Shown here: one piece after another, positions 1-9,441 of the stretch | Layout: the number at the start of each line of letters is the position of its first letter | How positions within the stretch are numbered: position 1 is the first letter of the stretch | Source of the DNA: Fictibacillus sp. BK138 | Lineage (GTDB): Bacteria > Bacillota > Bacilli > Bacillales > Fictibacillaceae | Length of the DNA: 64,000 nucleotides | Direction of reading: 5' to 3' | NCBI RefSeq assembly: GCF_004216955.1 | Contig: NZ_SGXL01000001.1 | Location: 682,001 to 746,000, forward strand | Program-made: the position numbers and the translations under genes | The notes under the pieces: generated by a model | What the model was told of the DNA's origin: nothing | The model's input: only the letters and a program-made list of their open reading frames with translations | The model's database searches: none

Positions 1-1742
1 GGGGACAGGTGGAAGTGATTATCGTAACCGATCATGAAGTGAGTGCCGATACCTGTCAAAAACCCAGGCAGACCGCCGATCGCAAGGATCCACCAAATCC
101 ATTTAGCTCCTTCTTTATATCCCCATAACGCAATGGTTAGCAGGAGAAATCCTTCTGATATCAATGCACCGCCAAAACCTGCCCGGTCATGTGCGATTAA
201 CGGAATGAGTTTCTCGTTGAAAGCTATTATCTGTTCAGGCGTCAATGAAAAGAACATCAGGTCTTCAGGTACAAATACGCCATTCATGCCGATGGTCGAA
301 ATGACAATTCCTGCCGACAACAAGCACATGCCAGAAATCACAAACATGCTTTGCCCAAGCTGACTTTTACGCCATGAATTGCTGTTGTGTAAATTCGTAC
401 CACCGCTTCCAATTGTCATGTTTCGGGTCCGGTAAAGTCCATAAATGAAAAAAGGGAAAATAATTAAGTAATAGAGAAAGTGAAGCTTATCGAAATACCC
501 GAACCCTATAAAATAAAAGAGATTTAGAAAACCGACAGCTGCCGCAATCACGAATACTTTTCTTGCCCAATGCTCACCTTTTCGTATGCCGTGGTAAGAA
601 AGCTGCATGAACATAAAACCTGCGGATATCATGACTCCAGCGAGACAGATCCGATCATGCGACATGAAGTGAAACAGATGGTGATTGTAAGCGATGATTT
701 CTTCGCTTTTCATTCCTAAGAATGCCTCGTCATATGGTAGAAGAACTTCAGTAAGACCGATGAACAACGCGATGATGCCTGCGAGAAAAACACCCAAACC
801 CATCAAGAAAAACGATAGCCAGCCTTTTGTATTTTGCTTGGTTTCGGAAGTCCTTTCATAGACATATCGCTCATTTATTCTTTTGGGAAGACCTGGTCCA
901 GAAAAAACAAATCCGCTATGAAGCTGGATTAGTGATGCGCCGGAGCGAAAAAGTTCCATCGCATCACCAGGTTCGTGGATACCGCCGGATGCAATAATCG
1001 GTTTTTTAAAAGGTAAAAGCTGCTGAATGCTGTTTTTTAACGCCGCCATTTCCGATTTTCCTAATTCAATTCCGCCGTCTTTTTGAACACCTTCCCGAAT
1101 TAAAAATCCATCCATACTTTGATCGTTAAATTTGTTCATATCTAACTGGTGGTGAGCTACTTCCAAGAAAATCGACTTACCTGTCATACTCTTCAACTTC
1201 TTAATGTGATTAGCACCAGTAAGTTCAACAATGAAAAAGTCAGCATATTCATCAAGTTTTTCAGCCAGTTGTAATAACTCTTTTTCTGTTTCACCCTTAA
1301 TCCAAATCCCCATCGGAACGGTCCGCTTAGTCTTTTGAAGTTTTCCAAGTGCTTCATCTAACCCCATATTAGACTTTAAATGTTGATACCATAATGTTTC
1401 TTCATCTGTATTGCGTATGATAGGTTTTTGCAAATTACAAGGTTCTATTGAAATCGGTCCAACTTCTATAAAACCGAACCCAAGATTAGAATAAGCCGAA
1501 GTCCCTTTTAAGTTAGGATCTAAAGCTCCGCTAATGCCTACAGGGGAAGGGAAACGAATGCCAGCAATGTTCTGTACTAATTCTGCAGACGGTTGCATGT
1601 GTCCGAAGAAGTTTATAACTTTATCTCCAAGCGGAAGCCTTGCGAGCGTGTTCATCAACTGCAATGTAAAATTCCTGCTTGTTTCTGGTTTCATCCGGAA
1701 CAGCACGGGTTTGAAAAATGTATGATACGACCAATCTGGCAT
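1..1742 (-). CDS. Dihydroorotate-dehydrogenase-like flavoprotein fused to a duplicated membrane module (3' end outside window)
   Basis: The frame is open from an ATG at 1742 to the left edge, giving at least 580 codons; AAGGAG lies just upstream of the ATG. Residues about 1-290 look like a dihydroorotate dehydrogenase (TIM-barrel, FMN) domain: an N-terminal segment like PyrD class 2, FPSPVGISGALDPN, GFIEVGPIS and a late FMN-phosphate-like stretch ASGGIHEPGDAMELFRSGAS. The usual NxSxPN catalytic loop is not visible, so activity on dihydroorotate is doubtful. From about residue 300 it becomes hydrophobic, with two related membrane units, each carrying a short HDR motif after a loop (MSHDR and IAHDR). 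Class 2 enzymes pass electrons to quinone at the membrane; a similar redox role here is inference. No pyrimidine genes are adjacent. The domain call is fairly safe, the function is not. Confidence 0.75.
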   Translation of the reverse strand, partial: MPDWSYHTFFKPVLFRMKPETSRNFTLQLMNTLARLPLGDKVINFFGHMQPSAELVQNIAGIRFPSPVGISGALDPNLKGTSAYSNLGFGFIEVGPISIEPCNLQKPIIRNTDEETLWYQHLKSNMGLDEALGKLQKTKRTVPMGIWIKGETEKELLQLAEKLDEYADFFIVELTGANHIKKLKSMTGKSIFLEVAHHQLDMNKFNDQSMDGFLIREGVQKDGGIELGKSEMAALKNSIQQLLPFKKPIIASGGIHEPGDAMELFRSGASLIQLHSGFVFSGPGLPKRINERYVYERTSETKQNTKGWLSFFLMGLGVFLAGIIALFIGLTEVLLPYDEAFLGMKSEEIIAYNHHLFHFMSHDRICLAGVMISAGFMFMQLSYHGIRKGEHWARKVFVIAAAVGFLNLFYFIGFGYFDKLHFLYYLIIFPFFIYGLYRTRNMTIGSGGTNLHNSNSWRKSQLGQSMFVISGMCLLSAGIVISTIGMNGVFVPEDLMFFSLTPEQIIAFNEKLIPLIAHDRAGFGGALISEGFLLLTIALWGYKEGAKWIWWILAIGGLPGFLTGIGTHFMIGYDNHFHLS

Positions 1743-1954
1743 AATTGACACTCCTTTTTATGCCGTTTTTTATAGTTTAACGTAAATGAGCTGCAGAACA
1801 TTACATTATTTTTCAGCTGATGAATTCTTTCCAGCAAAACCCTCCAATAAATATGTTTTTGATGCAGGATTTCCTCCTAGGTAAGGTGAACTAGTTGAGT
1901 AGTGAGAGCGCTTACAACATTGGTTTTGTTTATATTAAAGGAGGAGAAGCAGTT

Positions 1955-3580
1955 ATGATGATGAATGTGCCATTTCGAGTAACGAGTATGTTGGAGCATG
2001 CGGAACGTTATTTTGCTAAAAAAGAAGTAACGAGCCGTACGATGTCAGGGATTCGCAAGTTCAGTTACCGGGAGATCGGGGAACGGACCCGCAGGTTGTC
2101 GAGTTCGCTGAAACGACTTGGTGTTCAAAAAGGTGAACGCGTTGGTACACTCGCATGGAACCACCATCGCCACCTTGAAGCATATTTTGCAATCCCAGGT
2201 GTGGAAGCAGTACTTCACACGATAAACATTCGACTTTCCCCTCAGCATATCGCATACATTATCAATCATGCCGATGACCAGATTTTAATGATCGATCAGG
2301 ACATTCTTCCTCTTGTTGAAGCCATAAAAGACCATATTCCGAACGTAAAAGCATTTATTTTAATGACCGATGAAGATGAGCTACCAAAGTCACCGCTTCA
2401 GCCGCTTTATCATTATGAAAAACTTCTTGAGGCAGGTGACCCAGCTTATGAGTTCCCTCAAAATATTGATGAGAATGATCCTGTTGGGATGTGCTACACA
2501 TCAGCAACAACTGGAAATCCAAAAGGTGTAACGTACACACACCGTTCGACTGTTCTTCACTCCATGTCACTAGGACTTGTTGATGGCGGTTCTGTTTCGG
2601 AAAGTGATGTTCTGATGCCGGTTGTGCCTATGTTCCACGTCAATGCTTGGGGACTTCCGTATGCGGCGACCTGGTTTGGTGCGAAGCAAGTGATGCCTGG
2701 ACCACGATTCACGCCACAGCTTTTAGCGGAACTGATCGAGATGGAAAAAGTAACCTTTGCCGCAGGTGTCCCAACGATCTGGATGGGACTTCTTCAAGAA
2801 CTCGAACAGAAAAGATATGACACTTCTAGTCTACGAGCTGTTATTTGTGGGGGATCAGCTGCACCTAAAGGGATGATTAAAACGTTCCAGGAAAAACATA
2901 ACATTCCGTTCATGCACGCCTATGGTATGACCGAAACGAGTCCGCTCGTGATTGCAACGCGTCTGAAAACCTATCAAATGGATTTGGACGAAGAGACAAA
3001 ATTAGATTACAAAGCAAAGCAAGGCTATGTTGTCCAAGGTGTTGAAATGAAAGTAATCGGGGCCAATGGCGATGTAAAGTGGGACGGAAATGAGATGGGT
3101 GAACTTCTGCTCCGATCCAACTGGATAGCTGATGAGTATTACAATGATGACCGAACGGAAGGGACGTTCGTTGATGGCTGGCTTCATACCGGGGATGTTG
3201 TAACCGTTGATGAAGAAGGCTTCGTAAAGATTGTCGACAGGACGAAGGATCTCATTAAGAGCGGCGGAGAGTGGATCTCGTCGGTAGATTTAGAGAATGC
3301 GATCATGGCGCATCCGGATGTTTTTGAAGCTTCCGTAATCGCGGTTCCACACCCGGAATGGCAGGAGAGGCCGCTCGCTTGTGTCGTTTTGAAACCGGAA
3401 GCAAAAGGAAAAGTGCCGAAAGAAGATATTATGGAATATTTGAAACCGCAGTTTGCGAAGTGGTGGATTCCAGACGATATCGTGTTCATGGATGAGATCC
3501 CGAAGACTTCGGTCGGGAAGTTCTTGAAGCGAACATTGCGAGACCAGCTGAAAGATCATTATATGACACCGGCTACTTAA
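1955..3580 (+). CDS. Long/medium-chain acyl-CoA synthetase (AMP-binding family)
   Basis: Activates a fatty or other carboxylic acid to its CoA thioester through an acyl-AMP intermediate in the cytosol. Of 541 residues, visible motifs in order are the P-loop YTSATTGNPKGV, the YGMTETSP adenylation motif, GWLHTGDV, the hinge DRTKDLIKSGGEW and the C-terminal catalytic lysine in PKTSVGKF. Length fits the AlkK/dicarboxylate-CoA-ligase type. The open frame begins 20 codons earlier, but the ATG at 1955 follows an AAAGGAGGAG site at 1937-1946 with about 10 bases of spacing, so I start there. It stands alone, divergent from the flavoprotein gene. Substrate cannot be read from sequence. Confidence 0.92.
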   Translation: MMMNVPFRVTSMLEHAERYFAKKEVTSRTMSGIRKFSYREIGERTRRLSSSLKRLGVQKGERVGTLAWNHHRHLEAYFAIPGVEAVLHTINIRLSPQHIAYIINHADDQILMIDQDILPLVEAIKDHIPNVKAFILMTDEDELPKSPLQPLYHYEKLLEAGDPAYEFPQNIDENDPVGMCYTSATTGNPKGVTYTHRSTVLHSMSLGLVDGGSVSESDVLMPVVPMFHVNAWGLPYAATWFGAKQVMPGPRFTPQLLAELIEMEKVTFAAGVPTIWMGLLQELEQKRYDTSSLRAVICGGSAAPKGMIKTFQEKHNIPFMHAYGMTETSPLVIATRLKTYQMDLDEETKLDYKAKQGYVVQGVEMKVIGANGDVKWDGNEMGELLLRSNWIADEYYNDDRTEGTFVDGWLHTGDVVTVDEEGFVKIVDRTKDLIKSGGEWISSVDLENAIMAHPDVFEASVIAVPHPEWQERPLACVVLKPEAKGKVPKEDIMEYLKPQFAKWWIPDDIVFMDEIPKTSVGKFLKRTLRDQLKDHYMTPAT

Positions 3581-3653
3581 GAAAAAGCACTGCTCTCAAA
3601 CGGTTTAAGAGCAATGCTTGTATAATAACACTATTGAAGTGTTTTGTATGGTA

Positions 3654-3736
3654 TACTATGCATAACCTTTAATGCAATAAATTTTTTACTTTTCCTGTAC
3701 CATGTCCCTGCTCAACTTGTTGAGCGGGGTTTTTTA
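3654..3736 (+). ncRNA. Candidate short transcript between acyl-CoA synthetase and cspC
   Basis: An extended -10 sequence, TGGTATACT, lies at 3652-3660 and a strong rho-independent terminator ends at 3736, leaving room for an RNA of about 70 nt with no convincing reading frame. There is no good -35 hexamer. The terminator could instead serve the acyl-CoA synthetase transcript, so this is only a candidate. Confidence 0.2.
3706..3736 (+). terminator. Rho-independent terminator
   Basis: An 8-11 bp stem built from CCCTGCTCAA and TTGAGCGGGG is followed by seven T residues. It ends plus-strand transcription before the converging cold-shock gene. Confidence 0.8.
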
Positions 3737-3756
3737 TTGATTATTTTTATAGACAA

Positions 3757-3785
3757 CAAAAAAACAGACTCTAAAGAGAGTCTGT
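3757..3785 (-). terminator. Terminator of the cspC-like gene
   Basis: A perfect 9-bp stem (ACAGACTCT at 3764-3772 with AGAGTCTGT at 3777-3785) has a four-base loop. Read on the minus strand it is followed by a run of seven T, directly after the cold-shock gene. Confidence 0.85.
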
Positions 3786-3803
3786 TCCTATAATCATCTA
3801 AGA

Positions 3804-4004
3804 TTATGCTTTTTGAACGTTAGCAGCTTGAGCTCCACGAGCACCTTGCTCAACTTCAAAAGTTACTTTTTGGCCTTCGTCTAAAGACTTGAAGCCATCA
3901 GTTTGGATTGCAGAGAAATGTACGAATACGTCGTCTCCGTTTTCGCGTTCGATAAATCCAAAACCTTTTTCTGCGTTAAACCATTTTACTGTACCTTGTT
4001 CCAT
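3804..4004 (-). CDS. cspC: Cold-shock protein, CspC-like
   Basis: A 66-residue single cold-shock domain (OB fold) that binds single-stranded RNA/DNA and acts as an RNA chaperone. RNP1-like KGFGFIER and RNP2-like DVFVHFSAI are intact, and the protein begins [14 protein letters not shown] and ends QAANVQKA, very close to what I recall of B. subtilis CspC. The open frame extends nine codons upstream, but GAGGAGG stands 9-10 bases before the ATG at 4004. A paralogue with the same start context and related leader lies at 62932-63132. The long conserved leader suggests post-transcriptional cold-shock control, as in the family. Confidence 0.93.
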   Translation of the reverse strand: MEQGTVKWFNAEKGFGFIERENGDDVFVHFSAIQTDGFKSLDEGQKVTFEVEQGARGAQAANVQKA

Positions 4005-4114
4005 GTTTGTTGCCTCCTCGTGCGTTACCACACAATATATTACTATCCTTGCCCTAATCTATTCTCAAGAAGAAAATTATATTTCAAACTATTGATTACA
4101 CCGAACAAAAATAA
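4005..4114 (-). promoter_or_regulatory. Long conserved 5' leader of cspC-like gene
   Basis: About 110 bases upstream of the ATG contain two blocks that recur at matching positions before the other cold-shock gene: TTATTTTTGTTCG (complement of 4102-4114) and GCAAGGATAGTA (complement of 4041-4052), followed by ATTGTG. Cold-shock genes commonly have structured leaders; that this is such an element is inference. Confidence 0.5.
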
Positions 4115-4155
4115 CTAGATTCATCATAGCACCATTCTAATGAAGTTGCAAATCG

Positions 4156-4749
4156 TCAATGTGCTTTTTGAAGCCATTCCCACGTTTTCGTTACTTCCCA
4201 ATACACGCCATCTTGCTTATAGCCGTTCAGCGTAATATCCAGATCATGAAAAATACGATGGGCGGTTTTTAATGGTCCTACACTATCTGATTTCATGCTT
4301 GAATCTATTTTTACAATCGCAGTTTCCATATCTGCCTTCAATGGACCCGACACATAAGGAAGGAGTTTGTCCTGTATATCTTCCTTCACATCCATCAATT
4401 CTTCCTTATTCCTTGCGATGCTATAGTTATTCCAAGCGTTAAATCCTAGCTCGCGGTTCCAGAATTCATGCATGACATTAATCCGTCGCTGGATTTCCGT
4501 AACCGGAACTTCTAAAGTGGGCTTGTAGATCGAAGTACCACTCGTTTTTTCAGCATTCATCACTTCTTCATTAGAAGGAAGATCTAAATCTGATGCGGAT
4601 TTCGTACCAAAAAGCTCGTAATACCCCCACGTTCCGAGACCCCCAATAATAAAAAAGCTTAAAACCAGCGTTAAAATAATTGTTCTATTTTTTTCGCTGC
4701 GCACCTTTTGTTCGCTGGTGCTATCCCTTTGTAACTCCGCTTTTTCCAT
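4156..4749 (-). CDS. Membrane-anchored protein of unknown function (possibly DUF6241 type)
   Basis: 197 residues: a charged cytosolic start, one transmembrane helix at about residues 24-46 (TIILTLVLSFFIIGG), then an extracytoplasmic domain of about 150 residues rich in charged helices with conserved-looking WNRELGFNAW and IFHDLDI. GGGAGG precedes the ATG. I do not recognise a catalytic motif; a DUF6241-type assignment is from memory and uncertain. It lies where B. subtilis would carry hpf upstream of secA, but on the opposite strand, and is not related to hpf. Confidence 0.75.
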   Translation of the reverse strand: MEKAELQRDSTSEQKVRSEKNRTIILTLVLSFFIIGGLGTWGYYELFGTKSASDLDLPSNEEVMNAEKTSGTSIYKPTLEVPVTEIQRRINVMHEFWNRELGFNAWNNYSIARNKEELMDVKEDIQDKLLPYVSGPLKADMETAIVKIDSSMKSDSVGPLKTAHRIFHDLDITLNGYKQDGVYWEVTKTWEWLQKAH

Positions 4750-4887
4750 TAAGAACCTCCCAGCAACCTTTTTATTATTTTACCAAAATTTAGGTTTATT
4801 GTCTTCTTAAACTATAGAAATTTTCACATAAATAGGAATTTATATACTAGCGGATGCTACAATTCGGATGAAAAGATTTGGGATTTC

Positions 4888-4916
4888 TTGTGGCTCGTTT
4901 CACAAACTGGTAGAAT
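4888..4916 (+). promoter_or_regulatory. Sigma-A promoter of secA
   Basis: TTGTGG at 4888-4893, a 17-base spacer and TAGAAT at 4911-4916 with an extended TGG just before it. It lies 43 bases ahead of the secA start codon. Confidence 0.6.
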
Positions 4917-4958
4917 AGAAGTGGTATATAATTCTCGAGAACAGGGAGCGTTTATCGG

Positions 4959-7475
4959 ATGATTAGCATTTTGAAAAAGATTTTTCCAAGTTCCAATGAT
5001 CGGACGCTAAATAGATATGAAAGAATCGCTGAAAAAGTAGAAGCGTTAGCAGAAGAGTTTAAAGCGTTAAACGATGAAGCTCTTGCAGGTAAGACGGCTG
5101 AATTCAAAAGCCGCATTGAAAAAGGCGAGTCATTAGACGATTTGCTGCCAGAAGCGTTTGCGACAGTGCGCGAAGCATCAGCTCGTGTATTGAACATGCG
5201 TCATTATCCCGTACAGATTATGGGTGCGGTTGCACTTCATGAAGGTAATATTGCTGAGATGAAAACCGGTGAGGGTAAAACGCTCGTAGCGACTATGCCG
5301 GTCTATTTGAATGCGCTTGATGGTAAAGGGACTCACGTTGTAACCGTCAACGAATACTTGGCTCGTCGTGACTCTGAAATCATGGGGCCGCTTTACAATT
5401 TCTTAGGTTTGACGGTTGGATTGAACGTTTCTGACCTTTCAAAAGAGGAAAAGCGTGAAGCGTATGCGGCAGATATTACTTATGGTACGAACAACGAGTT
5501 CGGCTTCGATTATTTGCGTGACAACATGGTGGTTTACAAAGAGCAGATGGTTCAGCGCCGTAATTATGCGATCGTCGATGAAGTTGACTCCATCCTAATT
5601 GATGAAGCGCGTACTCCGCTGATCATTTCTGGCTCTGCACAGAAATCTACCCAGCTTTATCAAATGGCAAACATGTTTGTGCGCCAGCTGAAAAAAGATA
5701 CGGATTATACCGTTGATGAAAAGACGAAGAACGTGCAGCTTACGGAAGAGGGAATCAACCGTGCTGAGCAGATGTTCTCGATCGATAACCTTTATGATTA
5801 TCAGCATGTAACACTTAATCACCACATCAACCAGGCGTTAAAAGCGAATATCATCATGCATCGTGATGTGGACTATGTTGTTCAAGAAGGCGAAATCGTA
5901 ATCGTTGACCCGTTCACAGGACGTTTGATGGCTGGACGCCGTTACAGCGACGGTCTTCACCAAGCGATCGAAGCGAAAGAAGGCCTGGAGATCCAGCGCG
6001 AGAGTATGACCCTTGCGACGATCACGTTCCAGAACTACTTCCGTATGTACAACAAACTTGCGGGTATGACGGGTACGGCGAAAACGGAAGAAGAGGAATT
6101 CCGCAACATCTACAACATGGATGTTATCGTAATTCCGACGAACCGTCCGATCGCACGTGATGATAGAGCGGATTTAATTTATAAAACAATGCAAGGGAAA
6201 TTCAAGGCGATCGCAGCTGAAATCGAAGAGCGCCATAAGACTGGCCAGCCGATCCTTGTTGGTACGGTTGCCGTTGAAACATCTGAATTGCTTTCTCAAC
6301 TTTTAACAAAGCGTAAAATTCAACATAATGTCTTGAACGCGAAAAACCATGAGCGTGAAGCAGAGATCATCGAGAACGCGGGTCAGCTTGGCATGGTTAC
6401 AATCGCGACAAATATGGCCGGCCGTGGTACGGATATCAAGCTTGGCGAAGGTGTTATTGAAGTTGGCGGTCTTCACATTTTAGGTACAGAGCGCCACGAA
6501 TCACGACGTATCGATAACCAGCTTCGCGGACGTGCTGGTCGTCAAGGAGATCCAGGTTCTTCCCGTTTCTACATCTCAATGGAAGATGAGTTGATGAAAC
6601 GTTTCGGTTCTGACAACTTGATGACGATGATGGAGCGTCTTGGCATGGATGAAGATACGCCGATTGAGTCCAAAATGGTTACAAAAGCTGTAGAATCTGC
6701 ACAAAAACGAGTGGAAGGTTCCAACTTTGATGCTCGTAAGCAGCTTTTACAATATGATGATGTTATGCGTCAGCAGCGTGAGATCATCTACGCTCAGCGT
6801 CAGGACGTACTGGACTCTGAGAACTTGAGCGATATCGTTCTGCGTATGATCGATTCTACAATCGACCGCATCGTAACGGTTCACACGCCAGAATCTGAAG
6901 TTCAAGAAGAGTGGAACACGAAAGAAATCGCAGATTATGTGAACGGGGTCATGTTCACAGAGCCTGTGTTTACGGAAAAAGATTTCTACGGTCTCGATCG
7001 TGAAGAGATCATTGAGAAGATTCAGGCGAAGGTTCATGCGGCATTTGCTGAAAAAGAAAAGCAGCTGCCTGCAGAGCAAATCGCTGAATTCCAAAAAGCG
7101 GTTATCCTTCGTTCGGTCGACAGCAAGTGGATGGATCACATCGATCAGATGGAACAGCTTCGCCAAGGGATTCACCTTCGTGCTTACGGCCAGACAGATC
7201 CGTTGCGTGAGTACCAGTTCGAAGGCTTCGAGATGTTCGAAGCGATGGTTGCTGCGATCGAAGAAGAAGTTGCGACTTACATCTTAAAATCGCAGATCGA
7301 ACAAAACATGCAGCGTGAACAAGTGGCTGAAGGGAAAGCAGTTGTCCCAAGTGACAAGGCGGAAGCTTCTAAAAAGAAACCAGTACGCAAAAAGCAGGAC
7401 ATTAAGCGCAACGATCCATGTCCTTGCGGAAGCGGTAAAAAATACAAGCAATGTCACGGTGCTGAGCAGGAATAA
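4959..7475 (+). CDS. secA: Preprotein translocase ATPase SecA
   Basis: The ATP-driven motor of general secretion: it binds preproteins and SecYEG and pushes chains across the membrane. The 838-residue length is typical for Bacilli. Visible features are the Walker A region [11 protein letters not shown] near residue 105, the DEAD-type [15 protein letters not shown] near 210, helicase motif VI region [13 protein letters not shown] near 530, and the C-terminal zinc-binding [20 protein letters not shown] precedes the ATG. prfB follows after 128 bases, as in B. subtilis, with only a weak hairpin between, so co-transcription is likely. Confidence 0.98.
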   Translation: MISILKKIFPSSNDRTLNRYERIAEKVEALAEEFKALNDEALAGKTAEFKSRIEKGESLDDLLPEAFATVREASARVLNMRHYPVQIMGAVALHEGNIAEMKTGEGKTLVATMPVYLNALDGKGTHVVTVNEYLARRDSEIMGPLYNFLGLTVGLNVSDLSKEEKREAYAADITYGTNNEFGFDYLRDNMVVYKEQMVQRRNYAIVDEVDSILIDEARTPLIISGSAQKSTQLYQMANMFVRQLKKDTDYTVDEKTKNVQLTEEGINRAEQMFSIDNLYDYQHVTLNHHINQALKANIIMHRDVDYVVQEGEIVIVDPFTGRLMAGRRYSDGLHQAIEAKEGLEIQRESMTLATITFQNYFRMYNKLAGMTGTAKTEEEEFRNIYNMDVIVIPTNRPIARDDRADLIYKTMQGKFKAIAAEIEERHKTGQPILVGTVAVETSELLSQLLTKRKIQHNVLNAKNHEREAEIIENAGQLGMVTIATNMAGRGTDIKLGEGVIEVGGLHILGTERHESRRIDNQLRGRAGRQGDPGSSRFYISMEDELMKRFGSDNLMTMMERLGMDEDTPIESKMVTKAVESAQKRVEGSNFDARKQLLQYDDVMRQQREIIYAQRQDVLDSENLSDIVLRMIDSTIDRIVTVHTPESEVQEEWNTKEIADYVNGVMFTEPVFTEKDFYGLDREEIIEKIQAKVHAAFAEKEKQLPAEQIAEFQKAVILRSVDSKWMDHIDQMEQLRQGIHLRAYGQTDPLREYQFEGFEMFEAMVAAIEEEVATYILKSQIEQNMQREQVAEGKAVVPSDKAEASKKKPVRKKQDIKRNDPCPCGSGKKYKQCHGAEQE

Positions 7476-7603
7476 TTCAGTTCTGTGAGTGAAGAGAGTC
7501 TCTTCGGGGCTCTCTTTGCGCATGTTTCCGCCCAAAGAATTTTTCAAATCCAACAGCATACGTTAAAAAAGTAGCTACAATCATAAAATGAGGTGCAAAG
7601 ATT

Positions 7604-8702
7604 ATGGATTTAGTAGAAGTAAAGCAGGAACTCAACGTTATCGAAAAACGTATCAACGACTTTAGGGGGTCTCTTTGACCTCGATGCAAAAAAAGCACGC
7701 ATCGCTGAACTAGACGAACAGATGAGTGCACCAACTTTTTGGGATGACCAGAACGCAGCACAAGTGGTTATTAATGAGGCAAACGGATTAAAAGAGCAGG
7801 TCAATGAATTCGAAGAACTTGCTTCTTCCTATGAGGACTTGGAAATTGCACACGAGCTTGTGAAAGAAGAAGCGGATGCTGACATGCAAAAAGAGCTTGT
7901 GAAAGACACGAAAGAACTAATCGCAAAACTGAACGACTTCGAACTTCAGCTTTTATTAAACGAACCTTATGATAAAAACAACGCGATCCTGGAACTTCAC
8001 CCAGGTGCTGGCGGTACGGAATCCCAAGACTGGGCGTCCATGCTGCTACGTATGTACACGCGTTATGCTGAGCGCCAAGGGTATAAGGTAGAAACGTTGG
8101 ACTATCTTCCTGGTGATGAAGCGGGTGTAAAATCCGTAACATTGAGCATTAAAGGACACAACGCTTATGGCTATTTAAAAGCGGAAAAAGGGGTACACCG
8201 TTTAGTGCGTATTTCGCCGTTTGACTCTTCAGGTCGCCGTCACACATCATTCGTTTCATGTGAAGTCATGCCTGAGATCACCGATGATACAGAAATCGAA
8301 ATCCGTACAGAGGACTTGAAGGTCGATACGTATCGTGCGTCAGGTGCTGGCGGTCAGCACGTTAACACGACGGATTCAGCGGTTCGTATTACACATACGC
8401 CAACGAACACAATTGTTTCCTGTCAGACAGAGCGTTCACAGATCAAGAACCGTGAACGTGCGATGAAGATGCTGATGGCGAAGCTTGTACAGCGACGTTT
8501 GGAAGAACAGCAGGCACAATTAGCTGAAATCCGCGGTGAACAAAAGGAAATCGGCTGGGGAAGCCAGATCCGCTCATACGTTTTCCACCCGTACAGCTTA
8601 GTAAAAGACCACCGTACAAACACTGAGGTTGGTAACGTGCAGTCTGTAATGGACGGAGAAATCACGCCGTTTATTGATTCTTACTTGAGATCTAAGCTTT
8701 AA
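7604..8702 (+). CDS. prfB: Peptide chain release factor 2 (programmed +1 frameshift)
   Basis: RF2 recognises UGA and UAA and triggers peptide release. Translation starts at ATG 7604 after GAGGTG, reads 24 codons to CTT (7673-7675), meets TGA at 7676 and resumes in the +1 frame at GAC 7677, giving 365 residues; treat it as join(7604..7675,7677..8702). The [11 protein letters not shown]-like region [10 protein letters not shown] and the GGQ loop [11 protein letters not shown]-type stretch ([14 protein letters not shown]) are present. The stop-anticodon-like [13 protein letters not shown] loop of class RF2 is visible. The frameshift makes RF2 control its own level: low RF2 slows termination at UGA and favours shifting. 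Adjacent to secA as in B. subtilis. Confidence 0.97.
7664..7679 (+). other. prfB recoding site
   Basis: A Shine-Dalgarno-like AGGGGG (7664-7669), three bases, then CTT TGA C (7673-7679), the classic arrangement for +1 shifting in RF2 genes. Spacing between the internal SD and the CTT is as in the known site. Confidence 0.95.
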
Positions 8703-8728
8703 AATTAGGCTTTGTAGTTAATGGAAGT

Positions 8729-8862
8729 GGTTGATTTCCGCTCCAGGTACTCCCTTTCCGGGGGGCGTGCGGTGAGCCTCCTCTGCGCTTTGCGCCGTTA
8801 GGAGTCTCACCTGTCCCGCTGATCCCCCAGGAGTCTCGTACCTTGCGCTCCAATCAACTTTT
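8729..8862 (-). repeat. G+C-rich dispersed repeat, copy A
   Basis: In reverse orientation, this is the same sequence as the copies at 30.1, 49.4 and 52.3 kb: a core of GGTGAGACTCCTAA, GCGCAAAGCG, GAGGCTCACCG, CGCCCC and CTGGAGCGGAAATCAAC. It is markedly richer in G+C than its flanks and has no credible gene. It sits between prfB and a terminator. Confidence 0.9.
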
Positions 8863-8902
8863 CAGCGAAGCTTTTATACAACCAAAATACAACAACAACA
8901 AA

Positions 8903-8936
8903 AACTTCCGAGCCCCAAGCTTCGGAAGTTTTTTTA
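8903..8936 (+). terminator. Terminator after prfB
   Basis: A 9-bp stem AACTTCCGA/TCGGAAGTT (8903-8911, 8922-8930) followed by T residues. The run overlaps the stop codon of the small minus-strand gene, which may share it. Confidence 0.85.
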
Positions 8937-9086
8937 GTCTATTATTGTAAGATCGTTTTTCGGAACAAGGTCGATCTTACTTGAATATCCCTTTTTTGCA
9001 ATCTCCACATTCCCATTCTCGTAAATCCACACCACTTGGTACTCTACGCCTTTATAAACGACACGACTTCCCACTTCGATATCCAT
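8934..9086 (-). CDS. Small conserved-looking protein, 50 residues, DUF2187-like
   Basis: Starts at ATG 9086 after GAGGTGA and encodes a 50-residue, probably all-beta protein beginning MDIEVGSRVVYKGVEYQVVW, with a later VEIAKKGYSSKIDLVP. The pattern (VGSRVxYKGxEYxV, then a short second sheet) resembles small KOW/SH3-like families such as DUF2187; I am not certain of the family. The good ribosome site, codon usage and the terminator at its end support a real gene. Role unknown. Confidence 0.65.
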   Translation of the reverse strand: MDIEVGSRVVYKGVEYQVVWIYENGNVEIAKKGYSSKIDLVPKNDLTIID

Positions 9087-9139
9087 CGCTTCACCTCAAT
9101 AAAAGTACCTTCTGGTTAATTATACCTATAAACCGTGTT

Positions 9140-9210
9140 AAGTAAATTGGGAAAATCATAGGATGCGCCTATCATTTAGCGTTACGTTTATATAGCTATT
9201 TTCCCAACTT
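9140..9210. other. Nested inverted repeat in the gap before phoX
   Basis: Outer arms TTGGGAAAAT (9147-9156) and ATTTTCCCAA (9198-9207) enclose a smaller hairpin ATAGG/CCTAT. The gap 9087-9441 otherwise holds only an A+T-rich upstream region; I see no convincing Pho box there. Function unknown. Confidence 0.4.
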
Positions 9211-9441
9211 AGAAGTTATATAGAGGAATTCTTAAGGTGTGGAAAGGTTCAAACTAACAATAGTTCAATATCTAATGGTAAGTGTCGCTGCACTCCAGGA
9301 TTTTACGTCCGCTTCTCCACAACTTTTAGAAAAATCTAGAAAACCTTAAACGTTTGTTTAAATGCGCTACATAGTGGCTTAACAATTCCGCTTTATCCTT
9401 AAAGGTGCAAGATAAATTATTGGTCCTAGGGGGAAAACGGA

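Noticed and set aside
43-363. 106-codon plus-strand frame at the left edge
   Set aside because: It is antisense to the membrane part of the flavoprotein-like gene and has no ribosome site.
6747-7175. Long antisense frame of 142 codons in secA
   Set aside because: A shadow of a highly biased coding gene; no start signals.
9087-9441. Pho box upstream of phoX
   Set aside because: A single TTAACA occurs, but not the regularly spaced repeats needed for PhoP binding.
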